Below, piece by piece: positions 56,584 to 64,000 of a stretch of DNA of 64,000 nucleotides (position 1 is its first letter; every line of letters begins with the position of its first letter). The stretch lies in contig BCKT01000003.1 of the NCBI GenBank assembly GCA_003116875.1, positions 375,143-439,142 of the forward strand. The letters run 5' to 3'. The DNA is from Takashimella koratensis. Lineage: Eukaryota; Basidiomycota; Tremellomycetes; Trichosporonales; Tetragoniomycetaceae. The notes under the pieces are model-generated. The model worked only from the letters and a program-made list of their open reading frames with translations. It did no database searches and was not told the DNA's origin. The position numbers and the translations under genes are program-made.

Positions 56584-57489
56584 TAGATAGGGCAAAAGAG
56601 AGATGACATCCCTGTCCTCTTTCGTGGCACCGCTTGACGGTTCAGGTAGTGAAGATAAGGCAAGAATGTTACTCTCCTTCGAATCCGTGTCACACAAAGC
56701 TGTGGGTAGCGCAAAGAGGCCGGATGCTTTCTCCAGCGAGCAAGGCTGAGTAACGTAAACGCATCGACCACTCATATTCGGCCCTGAAATCATCTCACTC
56801 GACTTGTCCGTATAACACACCTCGTGTTCCGCATGTGAACATCGGTCGCATCTCAGCTCGTCTCGGCGTTGAAAGCCCTCTTTCAATATGCGTTCAACTT
56901 TCTGCACAAGTCGTAGGATTTTGGAAATATTATTTCGCAGTTAGCATTGGGGAGACTTCACAGAATCGGACACCTACGGGAAGATTCCTTCTGCCTTTCA
57001 TTCGTTCGGACAGGTTTCGTCCGTTCTGCAGAGATTCAAGGACCGTAGCGTAGAGTATTCGAGGCTTGCGCGTTCGTTGTGGTTTCGCCTGGGACGAAGA
57101 AATGACACATGAGCTTGAAAGGAGACGGCACCTCGTACACCCGCCGATCACTGCGCTGTGATAACAAATTTCGAAATCAGCTGAGAAACACAGGGTGCAC
57201 CTGTCATTGCCGGTCAGAGGCGAATGACTTGTCCAAATATTCAATAAGGAACGTATCTTATAGCGCTGTTCATCCATCAGTAACTCAACAACTTTTTTGC
57301 AAGTCAAGTAAAGGTACTCACATAGTTCCTAGCGCTGCTTGGAGACAGTTCGCTTGTATCGCTGAGAATCGGCTCTAACGAACTCCCGGACTCGAAAAGG
57401 CTCAAAAGTGTCGTGTGATTTAGTCTGTTTCGACGTGTTCGTGTCTTTATCGTTGAGCGTTGGTCTCCCAGAGCATTGGAGGTTGCCAT
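56509..57489 (-). CDS. Cys6-module protein beta (two modules), 3' end altered by MITE
   Basis: Three exons in phase: 57322-57489, 56978-57265 and 56509-56901, 282 residues. Exon 1 (MATSNALGDQRSTIKTRTRR) carries the basic-helical block NHTTLLSLFESGSSLEPILS ending ARNY. Exon 2 has module 1 (RCTLCFSADFEIC ... CTRCRLLSSSC, all six Cys) and the helical block RILYATVLESLQNGRNLSER. Exon 3 has a degenerate module 2 (RCDRCSHAEHEVCY ... RCVYVTQPC) that lacks one cysteine of the second CxxC. The frame then runs into the MITE, so the present C-terminus is derived from the element. There is no acidic N-terminal exon; a stop lies just upstream of the Met. It may be a truncated or dying member. Confidence 0.5.
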
Positions 57490-58000
57490 ATTTTAGGCGT
57501 TCAGCTTTTCCACCACTATTTTGCCAATTGGGGGCAGTCCTCGGCCTACGCCACCCCGCTCGGTCCCCTCTCGGCATCCCAGGTACTTCGGGACCGCTCG
57601 GACCTCTTCAGGCGTCCTCAGACGCCATACTTGACATATCAACTTGAACTGGAAGGCTTTAGATGACGCATGGTGTGCTGCTCCACCTCAGGAAGAGGTC
57701 TGACCAATACTTGGACATAGCGGTGGAGCTTCGACTTCGATGAGATCTGCTGCACTTCAATATTCCCCAACTACCTTTGACACAAGTGGGACTTGCGGCG
57801 AGCTGCCACAGATGCACCAGATATACCTGTGATGCGAAAACGACGACTGCATTGAGAAAAACTGTCATGAACGCTGCAAGACCCAATCCCTGTACAAACC
57901 CCACTCATCAGCTCGTCCGCATCTGCTTACTATGATGGTTCAAGGTAGGAAAGGTGTGGGATCAGACGGAGAAGTCACCGTCTCTAGTTCTCGGTCGTGC
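57490..58000. other. Spacer within the Cys6 array
   Basis: No complete gene. A hydrophobic minus-strand frame (57659-57904) has no family signature. Probably degraded copies of the array. Confidence 0.35.
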
Positions 58001-58004
58001 AAGC

Positions 58005-58150
58005 CGGCTACTCGAACACTTCATCCCTTTAGAAGCATGGATGTTATCTGTGTCTGTGTTGTCCACATAACACACGTTGCGCAGTCCGATCGTGCATTAA
58101 TCACATCGACACTTTTTTGCTGCTGACCGTGCCCAATCAATGAGACGCAG
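58005..58150 (-). pseudogene. Relic Cys6 module (delta) with in-frame stop
   Basis: Read on the minus strand, KKCRCD, then a TAA stop, then CTIGLRNVCYVDNTDTDN restores the C2C7C spacing and the VCY motif of the family, with the stop inside the first CxxC. The second half (GMKCSSSRLARPR) keeps one cysteine of the second CxxC. No intact frame or flanking exons were found, so it is a decayed copy. Confidence 0.5.
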
Positions 58151-58679
58151 AGGGTAACACGGCTTCTTAGAACGATTCTCGTTGGTGCTGCCAACAGAAA
58201 AATTTGGTGGAGCGAAGAAAGTTTGCCCCTGGATGCTGGCTGCACCGATGCTGCGCTTATATTCATCGTGTTAAACTGTGTGGGACAATATCATGAAGAC
58301 GGCGCGAGGTGGTGAGACCAAACTCTTCTTTTGATCGCAGAGCTATGACGTACATTCTAGTGGCGAGAGGGTGGAGTGGATGTCAACGCCGTTGCAGACC
58401 TCAACGCCGATCCCACCAGAGATAGCGATCCCACTAAGCTCATCGCCTGATTGGAAGTACCAACCGGGCTCTCTAGTCTCGAGTGAAAAAAGTCAAGTAC
58501 TAAGGTTCTCCTTTTGTCGCTTATCCTCGATCACCAGTCAGGGTCCGTCTCTCCCGCAGGAGCATTTGAAGGCTATGAAGCTCTTCTCATTGTCCGACGC
58601 AGCTGTAAAGTGTACCAATCTTGTCGGAGGGGCGGTTCTTGAGACAATACATAGTTTAAAAGGGATGGTGTCGTTCTGG

Positions 58680-60849
58680 TCAGGACTCCTCGTCACCGGC
58701 TCCTATCCACTTCCGGGAACACGTCTCCGACTGGAACACACATTTTGTACAAATGTAGGTTGCCAGATGTCCTGCGCCCTTTCCTTCGCCTCTTCCTTCG
58801 CCCATGTAGCACACGTTGTAATTGCCATTTACACATCCCTTGCACCGCCGGTCATCCCGTAAAGGAACAGAGTTATTGAAAATCCGTACTGTTCGCCGTA
58901 GCCGATAGTCATACTAGTAACAGTCAACGTGGGACATCGTTTGGTAAAGCTGGGGGAAGATGGCTCACGCTTCTTCCTATGAGAGCTGCCGATGTACAGT
59001 GGTCGTCCAAGCTATCGCCTCTTTCTAATGCAAAAAGTAAGCTATTGTAAGAAAACTTGGAAGGGCACGAAGATGTGTCCAGCTTTGGTTCTTGCGTTGA
59101 GGCTGCAGGTATATCGAGCAGACTCTTTTGCCCACTATACGCGCAGGAGGTGCAGCACTTCACTTTTTCGCTATAGTTGCAGTGTGTTGCGTTGTTCGTG
59201 TAACATAGCGAACACATCATCTTTCCAAATCGTGTAGCTCGTGTATCCCAACATCGTTTTGCTCGAAGTGTTTTCTGACGCTGTTCCCTTGTCAATGAGG
59301 TTTCAAGAAATAGGTGAGGGTATCAGACAAACTTACAAATCCGGGTGCTCGAGCGGCAGCCACTCGCTCAACGAGATGGAGAAAACGATCGAGCTGACTT
59401 TGAGATTGAAATAGTTCTTCGATCTGCGTGAGAACTGTGGGAATCCTGTTTTTTTTGTGACGCCCGTGACCTCGCAGAAAGAGTGTCTCATCCTGAGGAG
59501 GTCGACCATTTTTCCAATCTTCTCCGAATGTGGTGAAGCCCTTCCCTTGTCAGGGGCTGCCGAGACAACAAGTCAAGTACTCACTGAATGATGTCGACTG
59601 GCTTCCTGACGAGGGGGCAACGCTGATGGGATGCTTGCAATCGTTCCTGGGGGAAGCGACTTGAACAAATCGAGTGTCGGCTTGAGCCACTTCTTGGAGG
59701 TACCTAAATCGCATGTTTCTCCTGTCTTCCGTTCGAGAAGAGAAGTGCGAAGTGGTAACGAGCAAGAGATCAGATATCCCGCGATAAATACAATACGCGC
59801 ATCGCATCTGGTCACTCTTCGAGTAACAAACAGGACGCTGCCTAGACTTGCAAAAGTCGCAACGGTCTTCCTCTCGACATTTCAAGCCATTTAGAACAAT
59901 CAGTCGGGCGGTAGTGAAGCGGACGACGGACTGAGGGAAGATTAGCGCTTGGACCCCTTGAGACTCACTGCATAGCAGTAGTCGGTCCCTCGTTCTGATT
60001 GTCTAACAGCAAGGATGTCTTTGATTTGTTTCCCCGATTGGACTTGGTCTAAGAAGTTATCATATCCATCGTCTTTTCTTTGCCGGCGATGATTCGACAA
60101 GGGTCGATGAGACCTCCATCTGATCCGGAGGTCTTCGTTTAGTATCTGGGAGTCTCTGCTTGAAGAAAGCGCAAGGGAGCCCCCCTTCATTTAGAGCAAA
60201 CGGCAGGATGGATTAGTTCACCAAAGCGACTGACAAGGATGAATTGACCGAACAATACTCACTTTCGCATGAGTAGGGTGTGCCAGTTTGGTCGTATTTC
60301 CAGCGCTTCTCGTGGTGATAGCAGAAGAGAGTAAAAGGTTCGCTGACTCGACGTCCTCGTCCTCGGTGGACCCGTCCATTTTCTGAGAGGTGTCAATTGA
60401 AGACTCGTAAATTTGCTGAGTCCGGAACATGTCTTGGTAACGTACCTCGAGATCATCGGGCACCAGCAATGTCGAGTTGAGATTTTGTGGCTCGGTCATC
60501 ACCACCTCCGAAGTAAGAGCATCGATATTAAAGGAGTCATCGAGCACGCCAAAATGGTCTAAAATGGAAATCTCATGCCACAACCCGTTGTCATTGGAAA
60601 TCTGTTGCACTGGATGCTCAATGATGGTGAGCGGTGTGCTTGAAGGCTCCTTCGCCTCTGAAATGCCTGTCGGTGCGTTCGCCACTTGCGGGTCAGGAGA
60701 CTACGTGCCAGTGATCAGCAATCCACACGTTCTTCTTGACTCACGTAAGTCTGTCTAGAAGCCACGTCGTCATAATCAAAGACAAAATCGCCAAGGAGCG
60801 ATTTAAATTCACCTCGCTCGAGAGTTGGGTCGCTTTGAAAGTTGGACAT
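58680..60849 (-). CDS. Cys6-module protein alpha (three modules), transcription-factor-like
   Basis: Seven exons join in phase with GT-AG sites: 60745-60849, 60263-60700, 59969-60184, 59585-59930, 59337-59545, 58969-59280 and 58680-58913; 619 residues. The N-terminus MSNFQSDPTLERGEFKSLLG then DFVFDYDD is acidic/aromatic. The acidic region IDALTSEVVMTEPQNLNSTL follows. Three units of helical block plus cysteine module come next: DGYDNFLDQVQSGKQIKDIL with RCDFCKSRQRPVCY; NRIPTVLTQIEELFQSQSQL with MCSLCYTNNATHC; FSYNSLLFALERGDSLDD with RCKGCVNGNYNVCY and CTKCVFQSETC. Modules 1 and 2 have lost the last cysteine (replaced by Asp and Ser); module 3 has all six. Not recognised as a known family. A nuclear DNA- or protein-binding role is inferred from layout only. 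Confidence 0.6.
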
Positions 60850-61642
60850 GGCCAGAGGTGAGATGTGATGTTGGATGATCGGATAAAAACGGACGATCCG
60901 ATCGGTGAGGATGCAAAACTGCTTGGGTTGGCCGTTTAGGGTAAGCGTGATTGAGTTGAACTGGTATCGGAGGTCGTTCAATGGATGAGGAGTCGTGAGT
61001 GAGCAAGAATGTGAAAGAGAAATTGCCGCTCGCGGGGAGTATCCCACTTGTTCTTATAATTTCGTCGATTCTCACCTTACTTCTCAATCTGCATTGGAGA
61101 TCGGCCTTCCAACTCCACGCTCCACCTGTCGCAGATCCACGCTGGTGCGCCGCACCCTATCAGTTGATAAGAAAGATCAAAACACAGATCGGCCGAGCAG
61201 CACTTTGTGAATTGACAATCCTGACAAACACGTTGTGGAGCTTCTGATCGGAACTGCTCCACCGCTATGCTGTGAGGTGGAGCCCGCCCCGACCCTTGCT
61301 TCCGGTCCTTTGTACAGGCCGTAGGTGTTGGATAGTGGATATCCGATCGATACATACAGTACACAGATTCAGTAACCAAGGAGTGATATAAACAATTTTA
61401 CTAATACGACCAGTATTTCAGAAACCCCCAAAAATAGTAAACAACATGGACGATGCAGGTGGGGAGATGTATATTCAGTTGATGATGTAGACAAACGTTT
61501 TGTAGACGTTCTCGACGAAGCCCATAGTGTGGCTCTGTAGTCGATTAGATGGGGTGTATAAGGTCGTAGGTCGTTGAGGTAGTTAACAATTGAACGGCGT
61601 CACGGATCGAGGTCGCCACATCTGATAAGCGATTTGCATTTT
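60850..61642. other. Intergenic spacer
   Basis: Promoter side of the alpha gene and 3' side of the RBR gene. Overlapping short frames on both strands, no signature. AT-rich near 61380-61500. Confidence 0.45.
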
Positions 61643-64000
61643 TTAAGCACGAGGGTTGGGCGGAGGCGGTGGCGGATCGAACGGAAGTCGAGGATAGACC
61701 ATGTCGAGAAATTGCTCATCCGGTGGGAGTGGTACGTGACCTATCGGTTCTTGGAATAACATCAGTCCATTGTTCCGAACTTGCTGCATATGGGCCACCA
61801 TTCGCCCCTGCCGTATCTGGGCGTCCACCTGGGCTCGCACGGCTTGCATGGCTCGCAGTGCATCGGCTGCTCCCGCCTGTGCCGCACGTATGGCGTCGCC
61901 CTTGTAGAAAACATCGTTCTCGACGAAGGGAAGGAAAGGACCCACTGGATTTGCAGGAGCACGATGCATTGCATGACGCCCGTATCGGTGACCGGCGTTG
62001 ATTTCTCGCTCGTCTCCGACCATCGGCAGCCGAGCAGCGTGCACATGGGGCTGATGAGCGAGAAAATGCGGTGGCGGCATGATAGGGGGGCGGGGTCTCT
62101 GACGGTCGGGGACAGCGGGCGCTAAGAGTGTCATTCAAGTCAGCAATAGCAGCTTCGAAACCTGGCTAGTGCCATTACCAATTGATACGTACCAAGGTGA
62201 TCAACCAGCTGAGCTACTCTCATGCGCGGAAGTCCATGCTCGGGCGGTTTATGTAGTAACCCGTCTGCAACGCCAGCGACGCCGACAGGTTGTGGCAATG
62301 GCGGTGGAGGCAGGCCATTCCACAAAGGTTGGTCTGCATGACCGCCGACGAAAAGCGGGGGACCTGGAACGGGCGGGACCCCGAATGGTAGTGCGTGTTG
62401 TTGACCGAAGAAGAATTCGGCAGCAGGGGGGCCAGGGAGTGGCTGCAAAATGTGAGGCATCGCCGCTGGGCCTGGATAAGCCGGAACAAACAGACAAAAT
62501 GTCAATTACACACTACCTTTGACTAGCTTCAACTCACCTTGTCCTGGCGGGGCTGCTGGAAGGGTGACGTGCAAGTCTTCGGCTGCAACCGCCTCGCCCC
62601 CTTCAGCGGCTGCCCTGATCTGCGCTTGCATTCCGTCCCGTGCGAGTCGAATCTGAAACAGGGAATTAGTACAATACACCAACTAACAAAGGAGCAGAAA
62701 GCACACGGATATTCACTCTTTCTCGATCGCCAGCGGCTTCGTTTTGGTCCCACAAGATACACTTGTTTGTCTGGGTTGCACTGGCTAGAACAGGTGAGTG
62801 GATGGTCAAATGAGAGATGCAAGCCTCGACGGTGGATTACTCACTTCGCTCGAAATGCGCGTATCTGTCGGTGCCCAAAAATATCAGCGACAACGCCCAT
62901 TGTGAGAGATGTGCGGCTTACCCTTCTGGAATCGCTTTTTGGCAGAGATAACACGAGACAGTACGACATGTTTGACACTACCCGATGCAATGTCAGCCGC
63001 CTGAAGGGCTTGGCGTGAATCGACCTCTACTCACTGTGATCTTGTTGCATCTGATAGTCGATCAGCAGCTATTTCATGCCGCGTAAACGAAGTTCAACTC
63101 ACCCTGACTCTTTGATGTAAGGCTTCTTGCACTTTGGACACTTGCGCATCAATGCTTCCGACATCGCCTCTTCCACGGCGTGTCGATTGTCCAGCTTGCG
63201 ATCAGCGGCGGCCTCTGAGGTCGACTGTCAGCAACTCTTCACGAGATTTGGAGACGTCCAAATTCACGAACCTTCACATGTCTTGGGGATGTGATCCTGT
63301 TTGGCAGGTGAGCGTGATCCTCGGTCAAGAGACTTCATGCTACGTACCTCATGCTTGCACTTTCTACACGACACCTTCATGCAGTCGGGCCTGAGGCATC
63401 GGAAGAGTTTCTCCTCCTGGTTCAAAATCTCGAGCATGTAGGGACAGAATGGACAGCTTTCAAGGCCCTCGATTTGAGCAGCTTGGAGTTCGTGCTGCTG
63501 CTTTAAGCGATGATAGAGTTCCATTGTCTTGACGGACAATGCTCGCCCCAGCTCCCTCTCCGAGAACTCGAGCTTGCATCCAGACTGATCCATGCAGGTG
63601 ATAATCTGAAGGGGCAAAGTTGCTGGGTCAGCAATAAAGCAGGTGCGTCTGCGACAAGCAAAGACTTACATGCTGTTGCTCTCCAAGCTTGTTCTCGGCC
63701 ACGCGGGAAACGCATGTCTCGCAGAAGGAATGGCCTCCAGGACACTGGAAAGTGAATTGCTAAGGTGGAAGCGTCAGTCAATAACAGATGACTCCAACCC
63801 TGAAACTTGTCGAGCACTCACCGGAGCTTCTTCAGTGAAACAACATCCGCAAACTATACCCAAGCCCTTTTCAATCGCTACTTGTCTTTCGGTCTCCTTG
63901 GCGGCCGCTTCTTCTGCTTCCCGTTTCTCTTTCGTCGCTGTGTCTTGAGCGACTCTCTGTTTGCGTTCTATGATATCATCAGCGAAATGTTAGAGGCAAA
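61643..64000 (-). CDS. RNF216/TRIAD3-like RBR E3 ubiquitin ligase, 5' end outside window
   Basis: RING-between-RING ligase; the window holds its C-terminal part. A Glu/Lys/Ala-rich coiled segment (TATKEKREAEEAAAKETERQ) precedes RING1 (VCGCCFTEEAP, FTFQCPGGHSFCETCVSRVA, TCMDQSGCKLEFSERELGRA). The IBR follows (SCPFCPYMLEILNQEE, RCLRPDCMKVSCRKCKHE, DHIPKTCE), then RING2 (MRKCPKCKKPYIKESG, CNKIT, CQTCRTVSCYLCQKAI). The catalytic cysteine by family position is the Cys of GCNKIT. The TCMDQSGC...FSERELGRAL segment is characteristic of the RNF216 branch. The tail after RING2 is long, Pro/Ala-rich and disordered, ending PPPPPPNPRA. Many introns of 50-70 nt. Polyubiquitin linkage type is not readable from sequence. 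Confidence 0.85.
63035..63050 (-). other. 16-nt microexon carrying the RING2 catalytic Cys
   Basis: Exon of 16 nt (ATGCAACAAGATCACA on the minus strand) between introns 63051-63102 and 62978-63034. It completes Gly and encodes CNKIT. Splicing it in is needed to restore the RING2 consensus GCNKITCQTC; skipping would remove the catalytic cysteine and shift the frame. Confidence 0.7.

Noticed and set aside
57659..57904. Hydrophobic minus-strand frame considered as a pheromone-receptor fragment
   Set aside because: Only one or two possible membrane segments and no receptor motif; no basis for a mating-type locus here.

Overview
This 64 kb window is fungal nuclear DNA, most likely from a basidiomycete. 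Every recognisable gene is eukaryotic and most are intron-rich. Introns are GT-AG with a CTAAC/CTGAC branch point just upstream of the acceptor, and many are only about 31-34 nt long. The gene set is a standard fungal one: GH31 glucosidase, HRD1, NOC2, RACK1, NAC-beta, PDCD5, Hikeshi/OPI10, NDUFA2, HPM1. The class within Basidiomycota cannot be fixed from sequence alone. There are no CRISPR arrays, operons, rRNA or convincing tRNA genes.

Layout. 1-17.5 kb is dense housekeeping sequence: pyridoxamine phosphate oxidase (+), NOC2 (-), secreted GH31 alpha-glucosidase (+), an unknown Cys-rich protein (-), HRD1 RING ligase (+), flavin monooxygenase (+), Hikeshi/OPI10 (-), CaMK-type kinase (+) and complex I NDUFA2 (-). 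18.7-26 kb is an accessory block of seven short, disordered, minus-strand proteins, most ending in one Gly-rich hydrophobic segment. 26.3-31 kb returns to conserved genes: a DUF1295 membrane enzyme (-), a securin-like KEN-box protein (-) and NAC-beta (+). 31.6-34 kb holds low-complexity reading frames, two of them broken by a single in-frame TAG. 34.6-53 kb carries a caprin/RGG-like protein (-), PDCD5 (+), RACK1 (-) with a U24 box C/D snoRNA in an intron, unknown multi-exon genes (+), a PH-domain protein (-), the histidine methyltransferase HPM1 (-) and a CCDC137-like nucleolar protein (+).

54.3-60.9 kb is the most unusual part. It is a minus-strand tandem family of intron-containing genes built from a repeated unit: a basic-helical block, a Zn2Cys6-like six-cysteine module, then another helical block. 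The three readable members carry three, two and one cysteine modules. A fourth copy is a relic with an in-frame stop, and a 412-bp TA-flanked inverted-repeat element (MITE) sits over the 3' end of the middle gene. Two members start with short acidic/aromatic segments like transactivation motifs, so they look like an undescribed, fast-evolving transcription-factor-like family. 61.6-64 kb is the 3' part of an RNF216/TRIAD3-like RBR ubiquitin ligase, whose RING2 catalytic cysteine is encoded in a 16-nt microexon.

The housekeeping genes are largely unrelated in pathway and are packed in convergent or divergent pairs, for example FMO and Hikeshi with 15 bp between stop codons, and HPM1 and the CCDC137-like gene with 180 bp between start codons. 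The two accessory blocks (18.7-26 kb and 54-61 kb) look like local tandem expansions.
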